From Pseudolabrys sp. (GTDB lineage Bacteria; Pseudomonadota; Alphaproteobacteria; Rhizobiales; Xanthobacteraceae): a DNA stretch of 64,000 nt. Below the pieces are notes generated by a model, which saw only the letters and a list, made by a program, of their open reading frames with translations, was not told the origin of the DNA and did no database searches. The stretch's first letter is position 1. Each line of letters begins with the position of its first letter. Position numbers and translations under genes: made by a program. This document shows positions 50,127 to 59,275 of this stretch, piece after piece. The stretch covers positions 163,223 through 227,222 of the forward strand of contig JAHCKG010000004.1 in assembly GCA_026125895.1 (NCBI GenBank), written 5' to 3'.

Positions 50127-51056
50127 ATGTCCACACTCCTCATCTCGCATCCCGCCTGCATCGATCACGAGGTTCCCGCCGGTCACCCGGAGCGGCCCGA
50201 CCGCATGCGCGCGGTGGACGAAGCGCTCGCCGCCGAGCAATTTCAGATGCTGGCGCGCGAACAGGCGCCGATGGCCGACGGCGATATCGTCAGCCTCGCC
50301 CACCCGCTCGAATATTTCGAGGCGATCCGTGAGGCCTCGCCCTCCGAAGGCATGGTACGGATCGACGCCGACACCACGATGTCGCCGGGCTCGTTCGAGG
50401 CGGCGCTGCGTTGCGCCGGCGGCGCCGTGCTGGCCGTCGATGAAGTGATGACCGGCAAGGTCGCCAACGCCTTCGTCGCCACCCGCCCGCCCGGCCATCA
50501 TGCCGAGACGGCAAAGCCGATGGGCTTCTGCTTCTTCAACAACGCGGCAATCGCCGCGCGCTACGCGCAGAAGAAGCACGGCATCGAGCGCGCCGCCATC
50601 GTCGATTTCGACGTGCATCACGGCAATGGCACGCAGGACATCTTCTGGGCCGACAAGTCCGTGCTTTATGAATCGACTCACGAAATGCCGCTTTATCCCG
50701 GCACCGGTGCCATTGGGGAACGAGGCGAGTTCGACACCATCGTCAATGCGCCGTTGCGCGCCGGCGACGGCGGCGAGCAGTTCCGCGAAGCCTTCGAAAC
50801 CGTGATCCTGCCGCGGCTGCGCCGCTTCGCGCCGGATCTGCTCATCATCTCGGCCGGCTTCGATGCGCATACGCGCGATCCGCTCGCCAATCTCAATCTG
50901 GTCGAGGCGGATTTCGCCTGGGCGACGAAGAAGCTGATGGAAATCGCCGACGAGACGGCGCAAAGCCGCGTCGTCTCGCTGCTCGAAGGCGGCTACGACC
51001 TCCAGGGCCTCGCGCGCTCCGTCGCCGCTCATGTCAGCGCGCTGATGCGGGGGTGA
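50127..51056 (+). CDS. Histone deacetylase-like zinc hydrolase
   Basis: This 309-residue protein belongs to the class II HDAC / acetoin-utilisation / acetylpolyamine amidohydrolase family. The double histidine is in RPPGHHAE, the zinc ligands are in VDFDVHHGNGT (D, H) and SAGFDAH (D), and the C-terminal LEGGYD is present. The start at HPACIDHEVPAGHPERPDR is typical. The substrate in bacteria is usually an acetylated amine or lysine; nothing here defines it. Confidence 0.92.
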   Translation: MSTLLISHPACIDHEVPAGHPERPDRMRAVDEALAAEQFQMLAREQAPMADGDIVSLAHPLEYFEAIREASPSEGMVRIDADTTMSPGSFEAALRCAGGAVLAVDEVMTGKVANAFVATRPPGHHAETAKPMGFCFFNNAAIAARYAQKKHGIERAAIVDFDVHHGNGTQDIFWADKSVLYESTHEMPLYPGTGAIGERGEFDTIVNAPLRAGDGGEQFREAFETVILPRLRRFAPDLLIISAGFDAHTRDPLANLNLVEADFAWATKKLMEIADETAQSRVVSLLEGGYDLQGLARSVAAHVSALMRG

Positions 51057-51082
51057 GAGCCTGCCGCACGCGCAAGCGCGCC

Positions 51083-51105
51083 CCCTCTGCCCTTGGGGGA
51101 GAGGG
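51083..51105. repeat. GC-rich extragenic hairpin
   Basis: CCCTCT (51083-51088) pairs with AGAGGG (51100-51105) in the gap between two converging genes. Similar CCCCTCTCCC...GGGAGAGGG elements are scattered in related genomes, to my knowledge. It may also end transcription of the HDAC-like gene. Confidence 0.5.
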
Positions 51106-51141
51106 TTGGGGTCTCCCTATGGGAGAGCTGAAGAAAGAGAG

Positions 51142-51873
51142 CTACCGCGCCGTCAGCCCGCCATCGATCGGCAGATCCGCGCCCGTGACAAAGCCGCTCT
51201 CGTCCGACAATAAATAGAGACACAGCGCCGCCACCTCCGACGGTTTGCCGAGGCGGCCGATCGGAATCTCCGCGCTCATCTTTTCCATCGCGCTGCCCGG
51301 ATCGCGCGCGGTGCCGGCGATGCCATCGACCATCGGGCCTTCGAGGAACGCCGGACACACGGCGTTGCAGCGGATCGGCGGCCTGTTGCGCGCCCCGAGC
51401 AGCGCCACGGACTTCGTCAGCAGCGAGACGCCGCCCTTCGACGCGTTGTAGGCGGCAAGGTTGTGCCCACCGACCAGCCCCGACACCGACGACAGATTGA
51501 CGATGGAGCCGCCGCGCTCCTTGAGCAGCGGAAAGGCGTATTTGCAGCCGAGGAAGGTGCCGTCGAGATTGATCGACAACACGCGGCGCCAGGTGGCGAA
51601 ATCGAGTTTCTCGACGCTGCCGATGGCGACGATGCCGGCGGCATTCACCAGCCCGTCGAGCCGGCCGTGGCGCTCGCCCACCTCGGCAACGACACGCTGC
51701 CAGCCCTCCTCCGACGTGACGTCGAGCGTCAGGTCAGCGCCTTTGAGATCGGTGGCAATGGCGACGCCGCCGGCCGCGCGGACGCCCTCGGCCACCGCCG
51801 CGCCGACGGCGCCAGCCGCGCCGGTAATCAGAATGATTCTGTCCTTGAGCGATTCCACGCGCGTTTCTTTCAT
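51142..51873 (-). CDS. Short-chain dehydrogenase/reductase
   Basis: This 243-residue enzyme has the coenzyme motif TGAAGAVG near residue 16, NAAGIV, and the active-site residues in NLSSVSG and AAYNASKGG. The C-terminal FVTGADLPIDGGLTAR is typical of classical SDRs. The ATG at 51873 (MKETRVES) is chosen because AAGG precedes it; an ATG 30 bases upstream is possible. It is divergent from another SDR gene with a gap of only ~37 bases. Substrate unknown. Confidence 0.9.
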   Translation of the reverse strand: MKETRVESLKDRIILITGAAGAVGAAVAEGVRAAGGVAIATDLKGADLTLDVTSEEGWQRVVAEVGERHGRLDGLVNAAGIVAIGSVEKLDFATWRRVLSINLDGTFLGCKYAFPLLKERGGSIVNLSSVSGLVGGHNLAAYNASKGGVSLLTKSVALLGARNRPPIRCNAVCPAFLEGPMVDGIAGTARDPGSAMEKMSAEIPIGRLGKPSEVAALCLYLLSDESGFVTGADLPIDGGLTAR

Positions 51874-51909
51874 TGCCTTGACGCCGCATTCTGTTGCATT
51901 CACTCGGCG

Positions 51910-52722
51910 ATGTCATCCAGCAGCAAGCCTCTCGAGCCCGTCTGCCTGATCACCGGCGCCAGCGCCGGCATAGGCGCCGAGCTGGCGCGCGTCTTCGCCA
52001 CCCATGGCCACCGCGTCGCGCTCACCGCGCGGCGCGAGGACGAATTGAACGCCGTGGCCGACAGCATTGCCGCCCGTGGCGCGCCGCGGCCACTGGTCAT
52101 CGCCGCGGATCTCGGTTCGGCGGACGGCATCGAGCAACTGGCGCGGGCGCTCGCCGCGGCCGGCGTCGAACCGGCGACCCTCGTCAACAACGCCGGCTTC
52201 GGTCTCGTCGGCGATGCCGCCCGCATCGACCGCGACGAACAGCTCCGCCTCGTCGATCTCAACAACCGCGCATTGACCGATCTGACGCTGCGCTTCATCG
52301 ACAGCGTCACGCGGCACAAGGGCGGCATCCTCAACGTCGCCTCGATCGCCGCCTTCCTCCCTGGCCCCGGCATGGCTGTCTATCACGCGTCCAAGGCTTA
52401 CGTGCTCTCGCTCAGCGAAGCGTTGCACGAGGAGCTGAAGGAGGATGGCGTGCGTGCCTGCGCGCTGTGCCCCGGCCCCTCGCCGACCACCGGCTTCTTC
52501 AGCCGCGCCGGGCTGCCGGCCGACTGTTTTCCCGCCGGGTTGATGCGCGATGCCGTCAGCATCGCGCGCGCCGGCTATGACGGGTTCATGGGCGGCCACC
52601 GCGTCGTGGTGCCCGGCAAGCCGAGCCGGATCGTCACTCTGCTGCCGCGCCTCCTGCCCCGCGCCGTGATCCGCGGATTGGGCGGCTGGCGCTGGCGGCG
52701 CAAGCGGCGGGCGCCTATGTGA
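51910..52722 (+). CDS. Short-chain dehydrogenase/reductase (DltE-like)
   Basis: This 270-residue enzyme has TGASAGIG near residue 16, VNNAGFGLVG, and the pair in AVYHASKAYVL. The C-terminal extension LPRAVIRGLGGWRWRRKRRAPM is basic and hydrophobic and may touch the membrane. The ATG is at 51910; the longer frame runs into the divergent SDR gene and is rejected. Substrate unknown. Confidence 0.88.
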   Translation: MSSSSKPLEPVCLITGASAGIGAELARVFATHGHRVALTARREDELNAVADSIAARGAPRPLVIAADLGSADGIEQLARALAAAGVEPATLVNNAGFGLVGDAARIDRDEQLRLVDLNNRALTDLTLRFIDSVTRHKGGILNVASIAAFLPGPGMAVYHASKAYVLSLSEALHEELKEDGVRACALCPGPSPTTGFFSRAGLPADCFPAGLMRDAVSIARAGYDGFMGGHRVVVPGKPSRIVTLLPRLLPRAVIRGLGGWRWRRKRRAPM

Positions 52723-52798
52723 ATAACCGGCGGCGCCCGGCCTATCTTCGGCGCGCCGCGGGCCTTAAGATACGGGCCGAACCGGGATATCGAGATTT

Positions 52799-53050
52799 AT
52801 GGCCGACGCTTCCAACACCGACATCAAAAAGCTGACCTTCGAAAACGCGATCGCGGAACTGGAGTCGATCGTCAAGCGCCTCGAGGAAGGCAAGGTGCCG
52901 CTTGAGGAGTCGGTGGCGATCTATGAGCGCGGCGAAGGGCTGAAGGCCCGCTGCGAGGAACTGCTGCGCCAGGCCGAGGCGCGGGTGGAAAAGATCACCC
53001 TCGACGCTTCCGGAAAACCGGCCGGAACCACGCCTCTGGACGTGGATTAG
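52799..53050 (+). CDS. xseB: Exodeoxyribonuclease VII small subunit
   Basis: This 83-residue protein has the family core LTFENAIAELESIVKRLEEGKVPLEESVAIYERG (residues ~12-45) and the following helix. It joins the large subunit XseA, not encoded here, in an enzyme that degrades single-stranded DNA. It lies immediately before dxs, a linkage common in proteobacteria. Confidence 0.96.
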   Translation: MADASNTDIKKLTFENAIAELESIVKRLEEGKVPLEESVAIYERGEGLKARCEELLRQAEARVEKITLDASGKPAGTTPLDVD

Positions 53051-53185
53051 CCTCCGTCAGCGACGGATTTGGCCGCCGCGCGCGGGCGAATTGCCCCCCG
53101 CGACCGAACTGGTGTAAGCCATAAAAACGGCACCGGAACGCCGTACCGGGTCCGAAATACGCCTTTGCGACGACCGGAGTTTCTT

Positions 53186-55108
53186 TTGTCCGAGCTTTCG
53201 AAGACCCCGCTGCTCGACCGCGTGCATGTACCGGCCGATTTGCGGAATTTTTCTGCGGAGCAGCTGAAGCAGCTGGCGCAGGAGCTGCGCACGGACACCA
53301 TCGACGCGGTGGCCAAGACCGGCGGCCACCTCGGCGCCGGGCTGGGCGTGGTCGAACTCACCGTCGCCATCCACGCCGTTTTCGACACCCCGGCCGACCG
53401 CCTGATCTGGGACGTCGGCCACCAGGCCTATCCGCACAAGATCCTGACAGGACGTCGCGACCGCATCAGGACGTTGCGCCAGGGCGGCGGCCTGTCCGGC
53501 TTCACCAAGCGCGCCGAGAGCGAATACGACCCCTTCGGCGCCGCGCACTCCTCGACCTCGATTTCCGCCGGCCTCGGCATGGCCGTGGCGCGCGACCTCA
53601 AGGGTGACAAGAACAACGTCATCTGCGTGATCGGCGACGGCGCCATGTCGGCCGGCATGGCCTACGAGGCCATGAACAATGCCGGCGCGCGCAACGAGCG
53701 CCTCATCGTCATTCTCAACGACAACGACATGTCGATCGCGCCGCCGGTCGGCGCCATGTCGGCCTACCTCGCCCGCCTCGGCTCCGGCGCGACCTATCTG
53801 AAGCTGCGCGACGTCGGCAAGCAGCTCACCAAGCATCTGCCGAAGTCGTGGGACCGCGCCATCACCCGCGCCGTCGAGCACGCGCGCGGCTACGTCACCG
53901 GCGGCACGCTGTTCGAAGAACTCGGCTTCTATTACTGCGGCCCGATCGACGGCCATAACCTCGATCACCTGCTGCCGATCCTGCGCAACGTACGCGACGC
54001 CGAGATCGGTCCGATCCTCGTCCATGTCGTGACGCAGAAGGGCAAGGGCTACGCTCCGGCGGAGACCTCGGCCGACAAGTATCACGGCGTCGTCAAATTC
54101 GATGTCGCCACCGGCGCGCAGGCGAAGTCCAAGGGCGGCGCGCCGCAATACACCAAGGTATTCGCCGACGCGCTGATCAAAGAGGCGCGGAAGGACGACA
54201 AGGTCATCGCCATCACCGCGGCGATGCCGTCCGGCACCGGGCTCGACCTGTTCCAGAACGAGTTTCCGAACCGCTGCTTCGATGTCGGCATCGCCGAACA
54301 GCACGCGGTGACCTTCGCCGCCGGTCTCGCCACCGAGGGCTTCAAGCCGTTCTGCGCGATCTACTCGACCTTCCTGCAGCGTGGCTACGACCAGGTGGTG
54401 CACGACGTCGCCATCCAGAGCCTCCCGGTGCGCTTTGCCATCGACCGCGCCGGCCTGGTTGGCGCCGACGGCCCGACGCATGCTGGCTCGTTCGATGTCG
54501 CCTATCTCGGCTGCCTGCCGAATTTCGTGCTGATGGCCGCGGCCGACGAAGCGGAACTGACCAACATGGTCGCGACCTGCGCCGCGATCGACGACCGGCC
54601 CTCCGCCGTGCGCTACCCGCGCGGCGAAGGCACCGGCGCCATCATTCCGGCCGAAGGCACGCCACTCGAAATCGGCAAGGGCCGCGTGCTGCGCGAAGGC
54701 CACAAGGTTGCCCTGCTCTCCTACGGCACGCGCCTTGCGGAAACGCTGAAGGCGGCCGACGAACTCGGCGCGCACGGCCTGTCCACCACCGTCGCCGATG
54801 CGCGCTTCGCCAAGCCGCTCGATCTCGAGCTGGTGCTGCGCCTGGCGCGCGAGCACGAAGTGCTGGTGACGATCGAGGAAGGATCGGTCGGCGGCTTTGG
54901 CTCCTTCGTCATGCAGGCTTTGGCCGACCACGGCGTGTTCGACACCGGCCTCAAATTCCGCGCCATGGTGCTGCCCGATGTCTTCATCGATCACGACACC
55001 CCGGCGGCGATGTACGCGGCGGCCGGCCTCGACGCCAAGGGCATCGTGCGCAAGGTCTTCGAGGCGCTCGGCAAGGACATTACCGCGGAGACGGTGAAGC
55101 TGGCGTAG
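53186..55108 (+). CDS. dxs: 1-deoxy-D-xylulose-5-phosphate synthase
   Basis: This 640-residue ThDP enzyme makes DXP from pyruvate and glyceraldehyde 3-phosphate, the first step of the MEP isoprenoid pathway. Visible are [15 protein letters not shown], the ThDP-Mg motif [16 protein letters not shown], and [17 protein letters not shown] with the catalytic glutamate. The start is TTG at 53186 ([11 protein letters not shown]), supported by GGAG six bases upstream; this gives the usual length. It is unrelated in function to the four catabolic ThDP paralogues. Confidence 0.97.
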   Translation: MSELSKTPLLDRVHVPADLRNFSAEQLKQLAQELRTDTIDAVAKTGGHLGAGLGVVELTVAIHAVFDTPADRLIWDVGHQAYPHKILTGRRDRIRTLRQGGGLSGFTKRAESEYDPFGAAHSSTSISAGLGMAVARDLKGDKNNVICVIGDGAMSAGMAYEAMNNAGARNERLIVILNDNDMSIAPPVGAMSAYLARLGSGATYLKLRDVGKQLTKHLPKSWDRAITRAVEHARGYVTGGTLFEELGFYYCGPIDGHNLDHLLPILRNVRDAEIGPILVHVVTQKGKGYAPAETSADKYHGVVKFDVATGAQAKSKGGAPQYTKVFADALIKEARKDDKVIAITAAMPSGTGLDLFQNEFPNRCFDVGIAEQHAVTFAAGLATEGFKPFCAIYSTFLQRGYDQVVHDVAIQSLPVRFAIDRAGLVGADGPTHAGSFDVAYLGCLPNFVLMAAADEAELTNMVATCAAIDDRPSAVRYPRGEGTGAIIPAEGTPLEIGKGRVLREGHKVALLSYGTRLAETLKAADELGAHGLSTTVADARFAKPLDLELVLRLAREHEVLVTIEEGSVGGFGSFVMQALADHGVFDTGLKFRAMVLPDVFIDHDTPAAMYAAAGLDAKGIVRKVFEALGKDITAETVKLA

Positions 55109-55117
55109 ACACCGCTT

Positions 55118-55164
55118 GTCCCGGGCGCAGGGCATCGCAAGGCGATGTCCTGCAGACCCGGGAC
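55118..55164. repeat. Palindromic extragenic element, copy A
   Basis: GTCCCGGG (55118-55125) and CCCGGGAC (55157-55164) are perfect outer arms; inside are CATCGC / GCGATG and GCAGG / CCTGC. The core 55119-55163 is 45 bases and matches the reverse complement of copy B at 36 of 45 positions. It lies just after dxs and before the GIY-YIG gene. Confidence 0.85.
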
Positions 55165-55201
55165 CGTTACGCACTGAGCATCAGCTGCAACGGCTTTGCC
55201 G

Positions 55202-55495
55202 ATGTCGCGCAGCGCATTCGTCTATATCCTGACCAACCGGCCCAAGGGGGTCTTGTACGTTGGCGCAACGAGCGACCTCATTCGCCGCATTGCCGAGCAC
55301 AAAGGAAAGCATGCTCGCGGCTTTACCGAAAAATACGGCGTGACGCGGCTGGTCTATTTCGAGGAATACGCATCCATTCTCGAAGCACGAGCCCGGGAGC
55401 GTTCGGTAAAGCGTTGGGCGAGGGCTTGGAAATTCGAACTGATTGAAAAGCTAAACCCCGATTGGCTGGACCTTTCCGATCAATTGATGATGTAG
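55202..55495 (+). CDS. GIY-YIG nuclease domain protein
   Basis: This 97-residue single-domain protein has the GIY-YIG motif as VYILTNRPKGVLYVGATSDL, followed by the conserved arginine in LIRRIAEHK and a glutamate in YASILEARARERSVKRW. Such small proteins are widespread and their roles are unclear; the fold makes phosphodiester cuts. The ATG at 55202 is used. The gene is bracketed by two related palindromic elements in opposite orientation, which is unusual and suggests the protein may act on them. Confidence 0.9.
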   Translation: MSRSAFVYILTNRPKGVLYVGATSDLIRRIAEHKGKHARGFTEKYGVTRLVYFEEYASILEARARERSVKRWARAWKFELIEKLNPDWLDLSDQLMM

Positions 55496-55516
55496 GCCCC
55501 GCCGAGCCTGGAACGA

Positions 55517-55561
55517 TCCCGGGTCAGCGGCGCATCGCTGCGCGATGCACCGCGCCCGGGA
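55517..55561. repeat. Palindromic extragenic element, copy B (inverted)
   Basis: TCCCGGG (55517-55523) and CCCGGGA (55555-55561) are the outer arms, with GCATCGC / GCGATGC inside. Its off-centre loop shows it is in inverted orientation relative to copy A: the reverse complement matches copy A at 36 of 45 positions. It lies between the GIY-YIG gene and tlyA. Confidence 0.85.
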
Positions 55562-55575
55562 AAAGGACACTGAGA

Positions 55576-56313
55576 ATGACCACCCCTTCCCGCATCCGCA
55601 TCGATCGCCTGCTCGTGGAGCGCGGGCTGTTCGACAGCCGCGCCAAGGCGCAGGCGGCGATCGAAGCGGGACTGGTCAAGGCCAACGGCAAAACGATCGG
55701 CAAGGCTTCGGAAGAAGTCGCTGCCGACGCCGTCATCGAAGCGTCGCCCGCGCATCCTTACGTCTCGCGCGGCGCGCTCAAGCTCGTGGCCGCGCTCGAT
55801 CATTTCAAATTCGATCCAAAGGGCCGCGTCTGTCTCGACGTCGGCGCCTCGACCGGCGGGTTCACGCAGGTGCTGCTCGAACGCGGCGCCGCCCGCATTT
55901 ACGCCGTCGATGTTGGCACCGCGCAACTGCATCCGAGCCTGCGCAATGATCCGCGCATCGTCTCGCTCGAGCAGACCGATATTCGCAAGCTCGGCGCCGC
56001 AACGCTCGATCCGAAGCCGGATCTGATCGTCTGCGACGTCAGTTTCATCTCACTCAAGCAGGTGCTGCCGACGACGCTGGCGTTTGCCGCGAAGCCGGCG
56101 CAACTCGCCGCGCTGATCAAGCCGCAGTTCGAGGCCGGCCGCGCGCAACTCAAGAAAGGCATTGTCCGCGACGAAGCGGTGCGTCAGGCCGTGTGCGCCG
56201 ATATCGAAGAACTCGTCAAATCCCTCGGCGGCGATGTGATCGGCGTCGTGCCCTCGCCGATCGAAGGCGGCGACGGCAACATCGAATATCTGATCGGCGC
56301 CGAGGTTTCATAA
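55576..56313 (+). CDS. tlyA: TlyA family rRNA (cytidine-2'-O)-methyltransferase
   Basis: This 245-residue protein has an N-terminal S4 RNA-binding domain (RIDRLLVERGLFDSRAKAQAAIEAGLV) and a FtsJ-like SAM domain beginning VCLDVGASTGGFTQVLLERGA. The catalytic region includes DLIVCDVSFISLKQVL and ALIKPQFEAGR. TlyA proteins 2'-O-methylate cytidines in rRNA; they were first called haemolysins. The ATG of MTTPSRIRIDR is used. It lies downstream of dxs as in related genomes. Confidence 0.93.
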   Translation: MTTPSRIRIDRLLVERGLFDSRAKAQAAIEAGLVKANGKTIGKASEEVAADAVIEASPAHPYVSRGALKLVAALDHFKFDPKGRVCLDVGASTGGFTQVLLERGAARIYAVDVGTAQLHPSLRNDPRIVSLEQTDIRKLGAATLDPKPDLIVCDVSFISLKQVLPTTLAFAAKPAQLAALIKPQFEAGRAQLKKGIVRDEAVRQAVCADIEELVKSLGGDVIGVVPSPIEGGDGNIEYLIGAEVS

Positions 56314-56442
56314 CCGGCGGCGATGCGACCCATCGCTTACGCTCATCATTCTGTGGCTGTTCCGCCACGCAACACGGCGAAAGCGCGCCTGCGGCAACGC
56401 GGAGCCTTTCTTGCGCCACATCGAAGACGTTAGTCCCGCGCC

Positions 56443-57870
56443 ATGACGGCAGAACCGACCAACTATGCCGCCGGGCTCGAGGCGCCGGCGGGCCCTTCGC
56501 TTTGGCGCCATGAATTGCGCGCCACGGTGAAGCTCGCGCTGCCGATCGCGCTGACGCAGCTCGGCCAGGTGGCGATGATGACGAGCGATCTCATCCTCAT
56601 CGGCCGGCTCGGCGATGTCGCCATCGCCGGCGCGGCGCTGGCGCACATCATCCTGTTCGCCTGCTTCGTGCTCGGCATGGGGCTGATGTCGGCGGTGTCG
56701 CCGCTGGCGGCGCAGGCTTACGGCGCGCGCGAGCCGCGCATGGTGCGCCGCGCCTTGCGTGTCGGCCTGTGGGCCGCCGTCTTCATCGGCGCGCCGCTCA
56801 CCGCGGCGATGTTCGGCGGCGAGCACATGCTGCGCGCGCTCGGCCAGGACGAAACCGCGGCGCGCCTTGCCGGCGAATATCTCATGGGCCTGTCCTGGTG
56901 CCTGGTGCCGGGCTGGTGGTTCATCGCGCTGCGCGGTTTCATGAGCGCGGTCAATCGCCCCGAGCCCGCTTTGTGGGTCATGCTCGCCGCGATCCCGGCC
57001 AATCTGCTGCTCGCCTATATGCTGATCTTCGGCGAATTCGGCATGCCGCAGCTCGGCATGGTCGGCGCCGGCATCGCCACGACCATCGTCAATCTCGGCA
57101 TGTGCGCCGCGTGCCTGTGGGTCTGCTACACGCAGCGGCCGTTCCGCAAATTTCAGGTGCTCGGCCGCTTCTGGCGCATGGACTGGGCGCTGACCGGCAA
57201 GCTGTTCGTCATCGGCCTGCCGATCGCCGGCGCGTTTCTGCTCGAATACGGCCTGTTCGCCATCGCCGCGATCCTGATGGGCTGGATCGGCACGACGGCG
57301 CTCGCCGCGCACCAGATCGCGTTGCAGATCGCCTCGATCCTGTTCATGGCGCCGTTCGGCATTTCGATGGCCGCGACGGTGCGCGTCGGCCATGCCGTCG
57401 GCCGCCGCGATCCGGTCGGCACGCGGCGCGCCGGCTTCGCGGCGATCGCGCTGGGCGCCGCCTTCATGGCGCTGATGGTCGTTCTCATCCTGGCGACGCG
57501 CCACGTCATCCCGCTCGCCTTTCTCAACGCCAACAGCGCCGATGCAAGCGCGACGCTGACGCTCGCCGCGACCTTGCTCGCCGCCGGCTCGACCTTCTTC
57601 ATCGCCGACGGCGTGCAGACCATTGCCGCCGGCGCGCTGCGCGGCCTCAACGACACGCGCGTGCCGCTGGTGTTCGCCGCCATCAGCTTCTGGGTGATCG
57701 GCTTTGCCACGTCCTACGGCCTCGCCTTCCCGGCGGGGCTGGCAGCCATCGGTATCTGGATCGGTTTCACCGTCGGCCTCGGCGTCTACGCCCTGCTGCT
57801 GGTCTGGCGCTTCAACGCGCTGACCCGGCACGGCTACCTGCCCGATCTGCCGGGCCATGCGCACGCCTGA
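56443..57870 (+). CDS. MATE family multidrug efflux transporter
   Basis: This 475-residue inner-membrane protein has 12 hydrophobic spans in two related halves (LPIALTQLGQVAMMTSDLILIGRLGD and LPIAGAFLLEYGLFAIAAILMGWIG). MATE proteins export cationic compounds using Na+ or H+. The ATG of MTAEPTNYAAG is used. It sits alone between tlyA and an RNA methyltransferase gene. Confidence 0.93.
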   Translation: MTAEPTNYAAGLEAPAGPSLWRHELRATVKLALPIALTQLGQVAMMTSDLILIGRLGDVAIAGAALAHIILFACFVLGMGLMSAVSPLAAQAYGAREPRMVRRALRVGLWAAVFIGAPLTAAMFGGEHMLRALGQDETAARLAGEYLMGLSWCLVPGWWFIALRGFMSAVNRPEPALWVMLAAIPANLLLAYMLIFGEFGMPQLGMVGAGIATTIVNLGMCAACLWVCYTQRPFRKFQVLGRFWRMDWALTGKLFVIGLPIAGAFLLEYGLFAIAAILMGWIGTTALAAHQIALQIASILFMAPFGISMAATVRVGHAVGRRDPVGTRRAGFAAIALGAAFMALMVVLILATRHVIPLAFLNANSADASATLTLAATLLAAGSTFFIADGVQTIAAGALRGLNDTRVPLVFAAISFWVIGFATSYGLAFPAGLAAIGIWIGFTVGLGVYALLLVWRFNALTRHGYLPDLPGHAHA

Positions 57871-57916
57871 ACGCCTTCCCCTTTCAGGAGAGGGCCAAGC
57901 AGGTTAAGTCCCTCTC

Positions 57917-59155
57917 ATGACGGAACAGCTCAGCATCGCGCGCATCGGCCACCGCGGCGACGGCGTCGCCGACACGCCGGCCGGCGCGGCCTATGTGCCC
58001 TACACGCTGCCGGGCGAGACGGTGACGGTGGAGCCGGTCGCCGGTCACCCCGACCGCCGCGCCCTGCTGCACGTCGATACGCCGAGCGCCGAACGCATCG
58101 CGCCGGTGTGCAAGCATTTCGGCGTCTGCGGCGGCTGCGCCGTGCAGCACTGGACGTTTCCCCGATACCTCAACTGGAAGCAGTCGCTGGTCGCCGATGC
58201 GCTCAGCCATGCCGGCATCGAGGCGCCGGTCGAACCGATCATCGACGCCCACGGCAAAGGCCGCCGCCGCGCCGTGCTGCATGCGCGGCGTCCCGGCGCC
58301 AACCTGTTGCAGGTCGGCTTCGCCGCGCCGCGCGCCCATCACATCGTCGCCATCGACGAATGCCCGATCCTGGCGCCGGGCCTTAACGGCTGCATCCCCG
58401 CCGCCTGGGCCATCGCCGAAGTTCTCAAGTCCGCCGGCAAGCCGCTCGACATCCACTTCACCGCCAGCGACCGCGGCCTCGATGTCGATGTGCGCGGCTC
58501 GGGACCGCTGCCCTCCGCACGCCTCACCGAACTCGCCAAACTCGCCGACAAGCATGGCCTCGCCCGCATCACCCGGCACGGCGAACTGGTGCTGCAACGG
58601 ATCGAACCCGTCCTCAAGATCGGCCGCGCCGACGTGCCGCTGCCGCCCGGCTCGTTTTTGCAGGCGACCGCCGAGGGCGAAGCCACCCTCGCCCGTCTCG
58701 TGCTCGCCCATGTCGGCAAGGCGAAGAAGGTCGCCGACCTGTTCAGCGGCCTCGGCACGTTTGCCTTGCGGCTCGCCGAGACCGCGCGCGTCATCGCCGT
58801 CGATGGCGAGGCGAGCGCCATCAAGGCGCTGGAGCGCGGCATCAAAAGCGCACCGGGCTTCAAGCCGATCGAGGCGAAGACTCGCGACCTGTTTCGCAAT
58901 CCGCTGGTGGCGATGGAATTGAAAGCCTTCGACGCGGTGGTGTTCGACCCGCCGCGCCAGGGCGCCGAACGTCAGGCGCAGGAGCTGGCGGCGAGCAAGG
59001 TGCCCCTCGTCGTCGCCGTATCGTGCGATGCCTCGACCTTCGCCCGCGACGCCCGCCTTCTCATCGACGGCGGCTACAAACTGACGAGCGTGACGCCGGT
59101 CGATCAGTTCCGCTATTCGCAGCATGTGGAAGTGGTGGGGAGATTTGAGCGGTAG
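57917..59155 (+). CDS. Class I SAM-dependent RNA (uracil-5-)methyltransferase, RumA/TrmA-like
   Basis: This 412-residue enzyme has a short N-terminal TRAM-like domain, an iron-sulfur site ([10 protein letters not shown] near residue 70 and DECPIL), the SAM motif [17 protein letters not shown] and [14 protein letters not shown]. The nucleophilic cysteine lies in [13 protein letters not shown], where the usual CNP is CDA. It probably makes m5U in rRNA. Compared with full RumA proteins the N-terminal TRAM domain is short. The ATG of [11 protein letters not shown] is used. Confidence 0.9.
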   Translation: MTEQLSIARIGHRGDGVADTPAGAAYVPYTLPGETVTVEPVAGHPDRRALLHVDTPSAERIAPVCKHFGVCGGCAVQHWTFPRYLNWKQSLVADALSHAGIEAPVEPIIDAHGKGRRRAVLHARRPGANLLQVGFAAPRAHHIVAIDECPILAPGLNGCIPAAWAIAEVLKSAGKPLDIHFTASDRGLDVDVRGSGPLPSARLTELAKLADKHGLARITRHGELVLQRIEPVLKIGRADVPLPPGSFLQATAEGEATLARLVLAHVGKAKKVADLFSGLGTFALRLAETARVIAVDGEASAIKALERGIKSAPGFKPIEAKTRDLFRNPLVAMELKAFDAVVFDPPRQGAERQAQELAASKVPLVVAVSCDASTFARDARLLIDGGYKLTSVTPVDQFRYSQHVEVVGRFER

Positions 59156-59163
59156 TTTGAGAT

Positions 59164-59253
59164 ACCGCTCACCCCCGCGAAAGCGGGGGGCCAGCTCTTT
59201 CCACTGAGTGTGCAGCCTGAGACTGGGTCCCCGCTTCCGCGGGGACGAGCGGT
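59164..59253. repeat. Compound extragenic palindrome
   Basis: The outer arms ACCGCTC (59164-59170) and GAGCGGT (59247-59253) enclose two separate hairpins, CCCCCGC-GAAA-GCGGGGG (59172-59189) and GTCCCCGC-TTCC-GCGGGGAC (59227-59246). The layout is that of a REP doublet. It lies between two converging genes. Confidence 0.8.
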
Positions 59254-59275
59254 GGATAGACCGCGTTCTGCAAGC

